Origin: Drosophila pseudoobscura
Lineage: Eukaryota; Arthropoda; Insecta; Diptera; Drosophilidae
Reading direction: 5' to 3'
Assembly (NCBI RefSeq): GCF_009870125.1
Contig: NC_046680.1
Coordinates: 9,052,001 to 9,116,000 of the forward strand
Length of the DNA stretch: 64,000 nucleotides
Under the pieces are notes generated by a model. The model had not been told where the DNA came from, made no database searches, and saw nothing but the letters and a program-made list of their open reading frames with translations. Below, in pieces: positions 1-12,917 of the stretch (position 1 is the stretch's first letter; each line of letters starts with the position of its first letter). The position numbers and the translations under genes were made by a program.

Positions 1-102
1 GGATATGATGTGGAAGAGAAAGATAACCCACTTGGTAAAGTTCCTGGTGAAGGTGGACCGGCTCTTCGCGGACTGTGCCGACAGCCGCATTAGTTCGTCC
101 AT
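1..102 (-). CDS. N-terminal fragment of an unidentified membrane protein (cut by window edge)
   Basis: Reading the minus strand from an ATG at 102 gives 34 codons open to the window edge. The peptide begins MDELMRLSAQSAK, continues with a basic Ser/Thr-rich stretch and enters a hydrophobic run (WVIFLFHIIS) that could be the start of a membrane segment. Codon use looks coding, and this frame reads better than the plus-strand frame across the same bases. I do not recognise the protein. It would lie downstream of Spred in the same orientation. The exon may end beyond the window. Moderate to low certainty because so little is present. Confidence 0.45.
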   Translation of the reverse strand, partial: MDELMRLSAQSAKSRSTFTRNFTKWVIFLFHIIS

Positions 103-2383
103 TCCTATGGTTTGTTCTCCTTTTTCTGGAATTATGAGTATAGTGGTGTTAGATCTGTTTGGATATATTGAATGAACAGGCAAAGCCCTATGATCCCCCA
201 AACTCACCAGATAACAAACACCAACGTTTATTTTACATTGTTTATTAAATTGTGTTTTATTTGTTGGTATTTTTCTTGGTTTGTTCACATTTTCAAATAC
301 ATTTACATGAATAAATATATCGTTTATTTTACTTTGACTTTCTCTTTGCCTTTACATATCCCGTTCTTTTCGCCATACCATCCCTTCATAGATTCGTTCT
401 TGTTTAAAATATGAGTATGCATGTATATGCGGATAATTGGGCAAACGTCGTCGATGAATTCTGAAATAGCGTTGTGGTGGTGGTGGCGGTTGTGGTTGTG
501 GTGGTAGTGGGGGCGGCATGGCATCTGTTTAATTCAACTTCAAATACAGAGAAGTTGGCAAAGGGCATTCAATCTCGATATGAGATAATGATTGAATAAA
601 TTGTGTGTGTTTTTGCAACAGTTGACACCTGCTATGATCGATCTGTCGATCAGTTCGTTTCGGTTGAGCTACATACAGATTTGTGTAAGTATTGAAAGAG
701 TTTTGGAGAGTATTGGTGGCCAGCAATAACATTCAGAGGTTACCAATTTTGGAAGTAAATTACAGTATATGTACACAAGGTAAGGTAATCGTAAAGTATA
801 TATATTCAACAGTTTGTACTTCTTGTTCTGTGTTTTGTATATTTCCTTTAAGTTATTAGTTTTTTTAGTTTTCCTTTCGTTTCGTCAAGTTGCGTAAATA
901 TTTTAAATTTTTCAAAGTTTTCACACATAGGTTTCGTAAACGTTTTAAATGTGTACATACATGGATACATACATACATACTTACAATTTTCCATTTATAG
1001 ATTAATTTGTTTGTTTTTGTTTTAATATAATATTCTGTTGCTTTTCTTTAATGTGATTTTTTGCACAACCTTTGCTTATTTTTTTGAATAAATATGCGTT
1101 TTTTGTTTTGTTTTCTTTTTCCATTCAAATAGTTTTTTGTTTTTTGTATGAAGTTCTCTTTTGTTTTTCGTCACTGACTTAGTACAACAATATTTATATA
1201 GTAAGAAATAAATTAAGTTTTCTTCTTATCATATTATACATTTACATATATAGCTGCATAAAGAGTTTCCTCAATTCTTGTTGTTTTTGTTGTTGAAAAC
1301 ACTTACAATTGTTTATCGTTTATGTTGTTATGTTAGTGTGCGTCCGTTCGTCCAGCCTTTCCACAAAATGCCTTTGCTTTTGGCCATTTTATAAACGGCA
1401 CAAAAGCGCTCAGCGTTTCCTTCAAAATTACAAATTGTTTTTCGTTCTACAACTATTAATATTAGATTTCAAAAGATTTCACATAGTTCAATGCTGCGGT
1501 TCTCGTGTTCCCATACTCATTTTTCATTGATTTTGGTTTGTTTTATTCTGTTTTTTGTTTTTGTTTTCAACATAAACTTTTGTTGGAAATGATATTTTTT
1601 GTTTTTTGGCAAAAGAAATATTTTGAATCTTCATGAGCCCTAGAAAGAGTCAAAATCATTCTTTTTCGAAGGCAAACAATTGGCTTAATGCTTTTTTATA
1701 AAACCTAAGGCTTGTTTAAATGAACATTTAGTCGAGCAGCCAGGGGACACGAGGGTTGAGCATTGAGCGTTGGGTCTTTTCACAGAGTCAAAAACAATTT
1801 GTAACTCCCGCTTAGATGGTGGAAAGGGTTTAAGAAAGGGTTATTTTAATGTGTCGTGTCGTGTAAGACGCATCAGGTTGAATTTTTCATGCTTATCGTG
1901 CGATTTGAGCGATGGACATTGTGAAAGTCTCATTCACCAATCAAAATATTTGCCTTGTTTTTGCCGCTGCCTCGGCGTTAATACTGTTCTCCAAGTACTC
2001 GAATTGTGCACAAATGTGAGTTCCTGTAATCCCTAATCAACTAAAACTAAAATGAAAAAAACTTAAGGTATTGTATGGTAGAAAAAAACACGATTCGATA
2101 CGGATACGGTATACGGTATACGATATAAATGATACAATTACGTTTAAAGTAAATTAAAAAGAATAGCCCGTTTTTACAAAAGTATAATTAAGCGAGAGCG
2201 CACTAATAATAAATTACAATTACAATTACAATTACAAAATATATATAATATATAAAATACATGCGTCAATTCGCTTGCTATTGTATGTACAATAAATTAT
2301 GGCAAATTAAATGGAGTACAGTGTATACAGGGATTCGCCAGATTCGCAACTCCCAAAATCGCACAAAAAGCGATACTTCTCAT
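103..2383. other. AT-rich spacer: 5' region of the left-edge gene and Spred 3' flank
   Basis: No reading frame here looks coding; the small frames are low-complexity T-rich or antisense to Spred. There is a GGT/GTT-rich simple repeat at about 474-512, long T-rich tracts between 1000 and 1600, and TATACGGTATACG-type short palindromic repeats near 2105-2125. The Spred 3' UTR should occupy the right-hand part, but I could not place its poly(A) site. Confidence 0.5.
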
Positions 2384-2743
2384 TTAGAACAGCAGGCGGC
2401 CGTAGTCGTTTTGGGCCGCCTTGCTGGTACGCGGCTGCATCAGGTAAGCCGGCTGCTGCTCCTGCTGTGGGGCACCCAGGCTGTGCGACAGTTCCCAGTT
2501 GTAAAAGTGGCGCTGCGATTGAGGGTGCGCCTGGGGCTGGGACTGGCGCGGCCTGGGGCGCCACAGCGTCTGACTTTTGGTGTCTCTGGTCTGCTCGTCT
2601 GTCTGACAGCGGTGGTGGTGCTGCTGGTTGTTTAGCTGGTTTTTGCTTTGGTTTGCGTGGTTCGGCTGCTGGTTTTTGTGCTGGAGTTCGCTTCTGGGCC
2701 TGGGGTCGTCATCGTACTGTCCCTGCAATCTGGCCTCCAAGTG
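2384..2743 (-). other. Spred: In-frame open extension after the Spred UGA stop (candidate readthrough)
   Basis: In the same frame as the SPR domain, 119 sense codons follow the TGA before a TAA at 2384-2386. The stop context is UGA followed by C (UGA CAC), the context most enriched among known Drosophila readthrough genes. The encoded tail is Gln-, His-, Asn- and Arg-rich (for example NQQHHHRC, QSQPQAHPQSQRHFYNW) and ends in DYGRLLF. It uses coding-like codons with many CAG and few rare ones. It could instead be a fortuitously open CAG-rich 3' UTR; CAG repeats make open frames easily. Conservation of the frame would decide. Confidence 0.5.
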
Positions 2744-5700
2744 TCAGACATGCGGTTTGTGCTGGGCGCCGCAGAGACCGCACTGGATGCCCATCCAGTG
2801 GCAGGCTCGCAGCGGCGGATAACACCAGAGGCAGGGCACGAACAGAGAGAGCACCGCCAGGCCCAGCCAGCGCTTGGTGCAACCGGCCTCGGTGGCGTTG
2901 CATTCGCACGGATGCTGGGCCGTCTCGCCCTCGGCATCGCTCATGCAGTGATAGATCATGCACCTGGCACAGCCCATGCCCGAGATGCACTCGTAGCCGG
3001 CGCGAAAGGTGTCCGGGGCATATTCGCAGGCCCCGCGCCGATTGAACTCTTCGCTATACAGCTCGTGACAGTAGCGACACCGCAAGCGCGTCTCCTTCTT
3101 GAGTATTTCCGATACGTTTTGCTTCTGCAGCGACTTCCCGCCCCCGCCTGTGCCTACAGTTTGGGCTGCCGCCATTGCCTGGGCCGCCTCCAACGCGTTG
3201 CGCTTTTTCAGTGCACTGATCGACTCGCGGCGTGCATTGAGCACCTGTGCCCCCACTGGCTGGTCCACCACTGGATAGTTGTAGTCGTGGTGGACCGCTG
3301 TCAGCGTCACATACGAGTAATTCTCGCTGGCCGCAATCTGGGCGGCGCCCGGTGCCGGTGCAGCAGACGACGGTGGTCCATCCTGGGTCGTGTTTGTGGT
3401 TGATGTCTTGTCCGTGGATATGTAGTGGATTGGTGCCGCTGGCAGCTTCTCCGAATCGGAATTGTTGCTGTAGCTGTCCTTGCTCTCTGCGAATGGAAGG
3501 TTTAGCACTCGCCTCGAAATGGCAGACCGCGTCAGCGGAATATTGACGGGGAAGTACGTACTGTGACTTTTCTCGCTGCCCTCGGGGCTTGAATGTATCT
3601 TTTGTAAACTCTCGCTCTCCACAGGTAAGTCCAGGGTCATGAATACATCATCTTCACCAACCGAATCATATTTGGTCAATGGTGGGCATATAATAGTGGG
3701 ATTCGATTTGGCCAGTCCTAAACGAAACAAAAAACTTTAGCAGATGCCAAATCCAAATCCAAAAACAAGCACAAGCACATATGTATCTTATAAATATACA
3801 TGTTAGCGCAAGAGGTACGAGTACGAGTATATTGGCATAAAGCAACGATTAGTTGAAGCATTTTTAGGTGAAAAGTTCAGTTTATATGTAGAAGAAGATA
3901 ATAGTTGAGATAGAGAGAGAGCATAGAGCATAAAGAGATCTGGAAATTAGGAAGCTAGCAAATTGACAGACAGGTCCCCAAGAGTGGGGACCTATTTATC
4001 TACATACATATGTATATCCGTGAATGAAGCAAATATTTAAAATAATTTCGAGTATAGCCTCATTAAACACTTACCAATTCGTTTGAATGAGACATTTAAA
4101 TGATTAGATTGTCGATTTATTTTGGTTTTTGAAACAAATCGATAAAATTCCAATGATTTGTGTACAAATTTTGGTTTGTTTGTTTGGCAAAAAATAGAGC
4201 ATAAGACATACGAAAAAACGTTATATATTAGTAAACGAAAGCAAATTCGAAAGCAGAGGTAAAGAGGGGAAAAGGCATAGGAATCGCAGGCAAAGCTTAA
4301 GTTTGAATTAGGATTTCAGAGAGCAGAAGATAGCGTGATAGAAAGCAGAGAGGCGGGAGCGTGGCATGGCGTGTGTCGGTTGAGGCATGCAACTACAAGT
4401 GTGTCCGGCTCAGTGTCGAGGGACTGGATTTTACCATCAATTAGTTCATTATAGGCGCGCAGCACACCCTTATCAAAGGCTCGCGCATCGGCGGCCGTTT
4501 GAAATGTAAGGCCGTTGCGCTGCTTGCCGGCGCGCCAATGATGAAATGTTGGCATTACTTTGTAATACTTTAGATCACGATTGATGATACAGCTCAAGAT
4601 GACCTGCAGTGAAGATAAAAATGAATTCAATTTAGAGATCCTTCGATTCTTTCAGTGTGCTCGAGTGTACTCACACTTTGATCGGAGATCCTCTGCCCAT
4701 AGATGATGTAGTCATGACCCGATGCCAGTGGGGATAGTCTAGCCCGTTTCCGTATGGACACATTGGCCAGACCACCCCCGGCCAGCGGTAGCCAGCCCTC
4801 GGTACTCTCGTCTCTGGTCATTACCTGTGCGCGTACTGTAACTAAGAATTCGCTGCAAGAAGATACAAGAAGAAACCCAAGAATATTGTTAGTTTCAGTT
4901 AAATCCAATCATTAAAACATTCAAATGGAAAGATCCCATAATTCTAGATATTCTACCTGCTGGACCTGCGCTTCAAGCTCAATTTGGTGTACGAAACCGT
5001 AGCCATAGTGATAGCCACCAATGTCTGGCAACGAATGTTGTCCAGCAGACCCTCAAGGCTGCCTCTATATCTGCACATATCCCTGACTGTATGGATGATG
5101 ACCTAAAAGTGTCACTAATTCGGCTAATTGAATTTTTCGGCCAGCAAAGGAAGCCAAAGCGAGACGGCGCACCTGCTTGCAGGACTGATTCATCCACGGA
5201 CATGGGCATGGACAAGGACAAGGGAAAGGGCAAGGGCAAGGGCAAGAGCAAACTCATGAGCACCGAAAAAAAGAGACCAACTAGAGCCCACTGAAACTAA
5301 AAATAACTGCAAGTCCTTCGGTTCAAAAATAAACTGCACAGAGCAGAGCAGAGCTGAGAAGAGAAAGCAACGGCGAGATGCAAAAGAGTGTAAATTAAGG
5401 GTAGCTAAAGTGCAAAACAATATTCGATAGTGGGTTGGGGCGTACTGGTTCTGGTTATGGTGACGGTCCAGGCATGCATGCATGCATGTACATATTACAG
5501 CTTCCGGTTTGGAATTGAGATTCATTCTCAGCATTCATTCGCAGCACCAGCACCAACTCCAATTCGAGTCTTATGAATGACTCCAACGGAAGGGGCCGAC
5601 GAAACCCCGTCCAGCGACCTGCGCACAAGTTTGAATCCATTTTGTTGTTGAATCGAATGGAGTTCTACTTCTGGAGTTACTCAATGAAAAAAGCTTCAAC

Positions 5701-7758
5701 GAAGTTTCAGCTCCTGAGTGTTTGTGTGTGTGTTCGTTTTCGTGTCTGTGCGCGCGTTGATGTGTCGCCATGCATACACATACTTGTCCTAGTTTCGTTA
5801 GTTCTACAGAATGAATTGAATAGAGTCCCCGGAATAGAGTGGACGTCACGGCACCCAGGGACATGTCAAGGACTGGCTGGCAGTGCAGTAGCTTTCATTC
5901 AGACTGCACTTCCATGGTAATGCGGAGGCGGGCAACGACGTCAGCAGACCCAAGGATGCCCGAGAGTGTGAATGAATTGGGCTGCAGCCAGTGTTGCATA
6001 GCAGCACAGAAACGAATTCTTCGAACGAAAGAAAGCCCTGAAATATACACAATAGGAGTTGCCTCCTAGGGTGTAGCGAAAAAACAGTTAAAACTCCCCC
6101 CACCCAAGCCCATCAAATACATAGATATGTACGTATGCAGGCAGACATGTACACACATACGCACACCCAAGTAGAAGAGCCTGCCTCAAGCTGAAACTAC
6201 AAGTCCATCAATATTTGGAAGCTCTCCCCTCTAGTTGGCGCATGCGTATGAAATAGAGCAAGCGAGATAGACACAGAATGTGGGGGCAGCTCCAGTTGCA
6301 TGCGTGTGTGAGTGCGCATTGAGGCTGCGGGGGTTGTCGCCCACAAATGTTCTAGTCGAAATAAATTGGACAAGATGCAATTCTATTCACCATTTTCATA
6401 GTCTATTCCAAATATGCATTAATAAACATCTATTTTAGTTCATTTCCAAGCAAAAAAGCTTGTCCCGAACAGTGTTGCCAACTGCGTTTACTGCGTCGAC
6501 ACCCACACAACAGCGCACACACACACACAGGTACAGGGCTGCAGCAGGAGCAGCTAAAGATGAATGAACAACGACGCAAGTGTGCGTGTGTGCATGTATT
6601 CGAGTTGCGGGGAAGGGGGGCAGTTGGCCAGTATGTTTGTGTGCTTTGACCACCCACTCAGTCAGTCTCAGTCTCATAGCTCGACGACAATAATAGAACC
6701 TTCCAATACACCAATACACGATACACAATACAGAATACAGTTTACAGCTAAATAGTTGTTCGACAGACAACAACAACTGCGTCAGCATCAATTTGCATGG
6801 TGTTGTTGTCGCGTGGTTGTCGTCGGTCATAGGTGCTCTGTGCTGCTCCTCCGACACCGATACCGTTGTCGTTACATTATTCAAATGGCAGTCCATTTCC
6901 AATGCAAAAAATACTTGTAAATTCGCATACTGTTTCCGTTTGAAATGTAATACCCATACAGGGTGCCCGATGGAAAATACTACTAGAAACAGCAAAAGAT
7001 ATACATATGTACATCTATGTATGCATGTGTGGAGAGGCAATGTTGCAAATTAATTCAGTATACTTTAGCAACGGGAATAGAAGGCAAGAAAGATATGAAT
7101 GAAACTAGCTGGAGCCTTGGGTGTGATGTATCGTATAGTTTTTGTTGCGCAGGCTTCCTTCCCGCAACGAAAATGTGTACTTAAGAAACACAATAAAAGA
7201 GCAATAATAAGCAGACACAATGACATCATCTGTGGATATCGCCGACAATACTTTAAACTGTGGCAAGCAAAAGACAATAATACGACAGGGAAACCACCGC
7301 ACATGCCATTGCCAGTAGTCCGGGGGCGTTCCATTTCATTCATTAAATGTGGCGACAGACAGACTATGTGGAGACTTGTCCGGCGGACCAGAAAGCACCA
7401 AACGGCAAGCAGCCCAGGCAGACAATGAATCACACACACACACCACACAGTCCATTCATGTGGATGCCGTGCCGTGTCTTGTTCATTGAGGGAAAACTGC
7501 AACTAAGAAGCGTTTCCATTACGAATTTCGTTCAATTGCAGCAATTAATTGGATACAATTGGAGACGACGCATCAGGCTCGGCTCAAGCCTGCGCCTGCC
7601 AACAGTCTGGCAGCACTGGAATCTCGACTTAACTGTGAATGGCCATCTCTTGAGGTGGGGGGGATGAGGGGGCAGGGCAGATGATGCTATGGAACTGTAA
7701 AATATGTATGGGTATGTATGGTATATGGGAACACTTACCTTTCATGTCCTTCTGTCAT
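2744..7758 (-). CDS. Spred: Spred, Sprouty-related EVH1-domain protein (Ras/MAPK inhibitor)
   Basis: Coding exons on the minus strand: 7739-7758, 4675-4852, 4435-4603 and 2744-3717. Phases agree and the total is 447 codons including the stop (446 residues). The first exon encodes only MTEGHE plus two bases. The EVH1 domain covers residues 7 to about 122 (VRAQVMTRDESTEGW, then PTFHHW and DARAFDKG). The Cys-rich SPR domain covers about 330-446 (LRCRYCHELYSEEF, CARCMIYHC, CLWCYPPLRACHW). Spred proteins sit at the membrane and restrain Ras-Raf-ERK signalling, with EVH1 binding neurofibromin and SPR anchoring to membrane. The 4435 donor (GTAAAA) is weak and was chosen by phase and homology. The TGA stop is followed by C and by 119 more open codons (separate entry). 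A further 5' UTR exon probably lies upstream. Confidence 0.88.
4853..7738 (-). other. Spred: First coding intron of Spred (2.9 kb)
   Basis: Between the 20-nt first coding exon (donor GTAAGT on the minus strand) and the EVH1 exon. It holds CA/TG-rich simple sequence (for example 6509-6530), a GGGCAAGGGCAAGGGCAAG repeat near 5226-5246 and several chance reading frames, the longest 201 codons and low-complexity. I see no gene in it. Confidence 0.6.
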
Positions 7759-10043
7759 GGTTCGTAATCAGAAAGATTTTAATATAGCAGCGTATTGTGT
7801 TGGTGTTGTTGTTGTTGGTGGCAAAATACACCATGATTAAAGCATAAAGACATTCAGAGCTGCTGCTGCACAAACTTCCAAAAATAAAAGAAAACCAAAA
7901 ACAACAGCAGCCACGGCAGACGGGATGGGGAAAAACGGGGAGCACTTCGTCTCCTATTGGGGTTTTTGCAATCAGTTGTTCTATTTTTCTTTAACTTTTT
8001 TCGTTTAGATTTTGGCACACTTGTTGTTAGAACTGTTTAGTTGAGGTTTATACACTGAAAGAACATTACAAATTAATAAACTGATATTTATTAGGCTTCG
8101 ACGAGGGCAGCGAGAAAGCACCAGCCAACAGCGCCAACTGCGGAATCACTTCTACTTTCCCAAATACACAAGCAGGGCCACTTATGTGGGCGTGTAGACA
8201 GGCACATTGGAAAACTTCACACACACACACACAAAAGCACGCACGGAGAGGGGATATTTCCAAGCAACAAAAGATGTAACAGGCATTGGAGGCATCGAAA
8301 ATTGAGAGGAGAGCGACCAACAAAAGCTGGTCTCTGGAGTCTGTGTGGAAGGAATTTGAGAGACGAGCAGCTGAAGATGAAGGAAAAACCTCGCAGAAAA
8401 CTAGTCCAACACTTTTCTGATCATTATTGTCTGGCATGCTATGTGCTTGTGCTACCTTCCCTGAGCGCTGACTATAATTAACATAAAATTGGCAAAAGTG
8501 AAAATTCATTCATACATTTCCATCAAGGCTGGGGCTCTCTCTCTCTCTCCCTTTCTCTCTTTGACTGGAGCACAGCTCGCTCTCCCACACACTCGGTCTG
8601 CTCTGTATCCATCCGCCTCTACCGCTGCCTCTGCCTCCATCACCATATCTCTCTCTCTCGCTCTTGCCTGCCCACTCAGGGCTGGCTTGCGCAGAAAGTT
8701 TTTGGGCGATTTCTCCATGTGTGTATATAAAGATTTTCGCCTATGCTGCTGGTGCTGATGATGCTTGCTGTTGCTGCCTTTACATATTTCACATTTACAT
8801 ACACATATACATACATTCATGCAAAAATATTGCACTATAGCTACATATTTTTACAGATTTTCCATCAATGGTTAATTTAATTGTTTGCTGCAGCATCGAC
8901 TTTTCTTGTACTGTTTTTCTTTTTGTTTCTGATTTTCATTTTGCGTAGGTTGCAACTTGACCGAGCTCTGGTGCAAGAGCGGGGGCGATTTGCCTTTCGA
9001 AACGAGGCGAAATGAACGTTTTGCAAAATATGTAACTTTTGCTTAATACTTTTGTTTGACTACTCGCACGCACCCACACTCACACACCAAGGCAGACACA
9101 ATCATAGAACAAAAAGCAACAAAAACGAAATTTCCAAACAATCATGTTCTGCCCCGCCACTCCTACGGCCCGTCCAGTGGCATTTGCTGATGCTGCTCAC
9201 GCGACTTATTGATAGTTATTTTGTTTTATGGGCGTTGTAACACAATTTACACAAATTTTCCAAGTTTTATTGCGCCGCGACGCGCGATAGCGCCGATTCG
9301 AAGGGTTAATGTTAGAGATGATAAATATACATTGATGTACATCAATATATCGATATATAATATGTTTGTGGGTGATATTTCCTTTGACTGGAAAAATATT
9401 AATTATTATAATTAATTATGCAATCACCGGAAACGATTTTGAGGTCAGGACTCTATTTTTCTGTTGTTTCACGTCGTTAGATCAGGTGTAGATATTCCCG
9501 TGACATTTTATTCTACTTTCTCGATGCACAGGGTTAACTTGAACAAAATATCGGTAGTTTTATGCGATAATTGGAAAATGTTTGGCGGTAACATGGCATT
9601 ATTTTTAAAGTATCAATATTAAAACCGACATCCGACTGTTGCTTTGAATTCAAAAGCCAAATTCAATCAATATCGTGTTGAAACTGTTTATTTTTCCGTT
9701 TACGGTCACATTGACAATATTCATTTTTTGTGGTATTTTTGTTGCATGCAATATATTAAAAAAATATATATATATATCAATCCTGTACATCGATACGAAA
9801 AATCTCGCAAACAACTTAAACAACAGAAGCAAAAAAAGGCTCGACTTTCCCTGAATCGAGAAAAGTAGTTCCGTTGATAATATATTCCACAAATATATCC
9901 ATATCCAATAGATTCGCCGCTCAACAAAATATCAGCAGTAACATATATCGATTGTACATCGTATTTAAAACCCCATCCCTAGGCTCTTTTCACTGCGTGC
10001 GTTTGTGTTTGATGACGGAAAATTTGCAAATAGGACGTTGAAA
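7759..10043. other. Spacer between Spred and eIF3b; divergent promoter region
   Basis: Spred (minus) and eIF3b (plus) diverge here. A CT-rich tract at 8537-8565, read on the minus strand as GA repeats, resembles GAGA-factor sites and may mark the distal Spred promoter; further CTCTCT runs lie at 8648-8662. Alternating TA and T-rich sequence fills 9300-9800. A DRE-type TATCGATT lies at 9946-9953, about 95 bases before the eIF3b start codon. No coding frame is convincing. Confidence 0.5.
9946..9953 (+). promoter_or_regulatory. DRE-like site before eIF3b
   Basis: TATCGATT fits the DREF consensus WATCGATW and lies about 98 bases upstream of the eIF3b ATG, a usual position for housekeeping promoters. 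Confidence 0.5.
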
Positions 10044-12349
10044 ATGGCTAAAAAGAAGAGTGAAGACCATTCCGGTGGCGATGCGAACGACAGTGACTAC
10101 AACGAGGAACCCAATTTCGAAGATCCGCCCAATTTCGTGGACAATATTAGCGATGATGGTAATTACAAGTTCCGGCTCCGGGCCTGCCAGCGCAGCACAC
10201 GCGGAAAACTAACCTCAATGTGATGAATGTGCGAAAATATAAATAATTCATATAATGTATTGCAGATCTGCTCGGTGACATGCTGGCGCAGCGGCCTTCT
10301 GAGGCCGACGGTGTCGAGAGCGTTGTCGTGGTGGACAATATCCCTAAGGTGGAGCCGGTGCGTTTGGAAAAATTGAAATCGGTCATCAACAAGCTCTTCT
10401 CGCACTGCGGCGATATCGTGAATGTTGTTTATCCTGTCGACGAGGAGGGCAAGACGAAGGGCTATGCGTTCATGGAGTACAAGCACGCCGGCCAGGCGGA
10501 GGAAGCCGTCAAGAAGCTGAACAACCATCGGCTGGATAAGAACCATACGTTTGCTGTGAATTTGTTTACGGATTTCCAGAAGTAAGAACATATTTTCTTA
10601 CTCAATGGCCCACAAATTAAGTGGTCTTTTTTCGTTTCGAGGTACGAGAACATCCCGGAGAAATGGGAACCACCAACTGTGCAGTCCTTCAAGGTGCAAA
10701 ACGATCTGTACAACTTCATCAATGACCCCGATGCGTATGACCAATACTGTGTGGCAGCGGAAACTTCCCAGAACTGCGTTCAGGTTGGCTTCTGGCAGAA
10801 TGTTCTGCCCGAGCCCAACGAGCTGGAGACCCGCGAACGGTTCACGGACACTTTTGTCAAGTGGTCGCCCCTGGGCACGTATGTGGTGACGTTCCACAAG
10901 CCCGGCGTGGCCATTTGGGGCGGCAGCAGTTTCCAGAAGATCCAGAAGTTCCCCCACACTGGAACACAGTTTGTGGAGTTCTCGCCCTGCGAAAACTATT
11001 TGGTAACCTACGGCCCCACCCCGACAGGTCAGAAGATTATCATTTGGGACATACGCACTGGCGCTGAGAAGCGCTCGTTTGTGGCCGACGGCATGTCGGT
11101 CCTGTCTATGTTCCGTTGGTCGCACGACGACAAGTATGTGGCCAGGATGGGCGACAACTCGATCCACATCTATGAAACACCCTCCTTCTATCTGCTGGAT
11201 CTGAAGTCCATCAAGATTCCTGGCATCCGAGGATTCTCCTGGTCGCCCACGGACAATGTGATTGCCTACTGGGTGGAGGAGCAGAATCAAATACCTGCCC
11301 GCGTCACCTTAATGGAGATACCCAAGAAGCGGGAGACTCGCAACAAGAACCTATTCCATGTGGCCGATTGCAAGCTCCACTGGCAGAAGTCCGGCGACTA
11401 TCTGTGCGTCAAAGTAGATCGCTATTCCAAGTTGAAGAAGGACAAGAAGGAGCTGGACGTCAAGTTCCTGGGCATGTTCTACAACTTTGAGATCTTCCAC
11501 ATGCGGGAGAAGGAGGTCCCAGTCGATTCGGTGGAGATTCGCGAGCTCATCCTGGCCTTTGCCTGGGAGCCCATCGGCAACAAGTTCTCTATTATCCACG
11601 GCGAGCCCAACTCCGCCAATGTGAGCTTCTACGAGGTTAACAAGGGCGTGAAGCCGAGCCTGGTCAAGCGGCTGGAGAAGAAATCGTGCACGCATCTGTT
11701 CTGGTCGCCACGAGGACAGTTCATAGTGATGGCCAATCTGACCATGGGCACCTTTGAGTTTGTCGATTCGACCAATGACTACATCATCAGTGCGTCGCCT
11801 GATCATTTCCGTGCCTCCGAGGTTGAGTGGGATCCCACTGGCCGGTATGTGGTCACTGGCGTCTCTTCCTGGAAGGTCAAGGAGGATACCGGCTTCAACA
11901 TGTACACGTTCCAGGGGCGCATCATCAAGCGCACCATTCTGAAGAACTTTGTGCAGTTCCTTTGGCGTCCCAGGCCTCCGACCCTCCTCAGCGAGGAAAA
12001 GCAGAAGGATATCAAGAAGAACTTGAAGAAGTACTATCCCGCCTTCGAGCAGAAGGATCGCCTGCGACTCACCCGCGCCTCCAAGGAGCTGCTCGAGAAG
12101 CGTTCCCAACTGCGCGAGACCTTCATGGAGTATCGCAACAAGCGCATTGGCGAATGGAAGGAACAGAAGAGTCGTCGCGTCATGCTGCGAGGACGTAAGT
12201 TTTGGACAAAGTTTGCATCTCCTTTTCGTTGTCTTTAATAAAATACTCTTCTTTTTTCAGATGTGGACACAGATAACTTGGAAACTGAAGAGGTCGATGA
12301 GGAAGTTGTTGAATTTTTAGTCAAGGAAGAAATCACTCTTCTAGAGTAG
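10044..12349 (+). CDS. eIF3b: Eukaryotic translation initiation factor 3 subunit b
   Basis: Exons 10044-10158, 10266-10581, 10642-12194 and 12261-12349 join in phase to 690 residues, the length I recall for fly eIF3b. After an acidic N-terminus there is an RRM at about residues 56-135 ([17 protein letters not shown]), then an eIF3b beta-propeller with repeated W-S-P-x-G blades ([25 protein letters not shown]-like, [21 protein letters not shown]), and a basic helical tail ending in EEITLLE. The protein is a core scaffold of eIF3 that binds the 40S subunit and eIF3a, g, i and j in the cytoplasm. The ATG at 10044 (AAAATGGCT) is chosen because it gives [10 protein letters not shown]; an upstream in-frame extension has no ATG. 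Identification is firm. Confidence 0.97.
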
Positions 12350-12917
12350 ACGACCCCCACAACACTTGTCGTCGTTTGCCCCATTTCGAAGTGAATCTGT
12401 CGTCTCACACTTGCGTGTCCGAGGCGCGTCTACGCCCTGGCCCATACCAGGGCTCCTTATTATCTGGCCAAGTAGCGCGTCTCCTGTAATCAAACCAAGC
12501 GGAACACGTTTGCCCATACATACAATATACATTTACACGTTTATTCTAAGTTCAAAAGTAACGTCCCCAAGCCAATAAGAAACCCGTTTGCGAACAACTT
12601 TAGACCTTATTCAAATTATTTTACTAAGCAGTTAACAAGCACAACCATAATATGCCCAAAAGTAGATTTGCAATGTATTTGTATGTAAACAGCAAAAAGA
12701 AAACGAAAACAAAACCTTGATCATGCATTTTTTTTTTTTTTTAAATCAACGATATCCTTTAGAATTTTGGAAACTCGATTAACAGAGCCTCACCTCTATC
12801 TTTTCTATCGATAACTCAATCGATGACCAGTTGCCGTTAGCAACCATTCAATTGTCAAAACAATCCTTTAGCTTTAAATTTTTCAGGAATTAATTGTAAA
12901 CACATCAATTATCAATT
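12350..12917. other. eIF3b 3' UTR and Cc2d2a promoter region
   Basis: No coding frame. A 14-base T run lies near 12729. The right-hand part carries the Cc2d2a promoter with a perfect DRE (12806-12813) and a second ATCGAT core (12818-12825). Confidence 0.5.
12806..12825 (+). promoter_or_regulatory. Paired DRE sites before Cc2d2a
   Basis: TATCGATA at 12806-12813 and AATCGATG at 12818-12825, about 100 bases upstream of the ATG. DREF binds this palindrome in many fly housekeeping promoters. Confidence 0.55.

Noticed and set aside
2-175. Plus-strand open frame at the left edge (58 codons)
   Set aside because: The minus-strand frame over 1-102 starts with an ATG and reads into a membrane segment; the plus frame has no start and degrades after about 90 bases.
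2311-3403. Long plus-strand frames (244 and 251 codons) over Spred
   Set aside because: Antisense shadows of the Spred coding exon and its extension; no domain and no start context.
6435-7040. 201-codon minus frame in the Spred intron
   Set aside because: Low-complexity CA/GT-rich sequence giving Cys/Val/His runs; no homology recognised.
8066-8509. 147-codon minus frame upstream of Spred
   Set aside because: Cys-rich run from a CACACA tract and no recognisable domain; may be part of a noncoding 5' exon.
11351-12109. 252-codon minus frame over eIF3b
   Set aside because: Antisense shadow of a highly biased coding exon.
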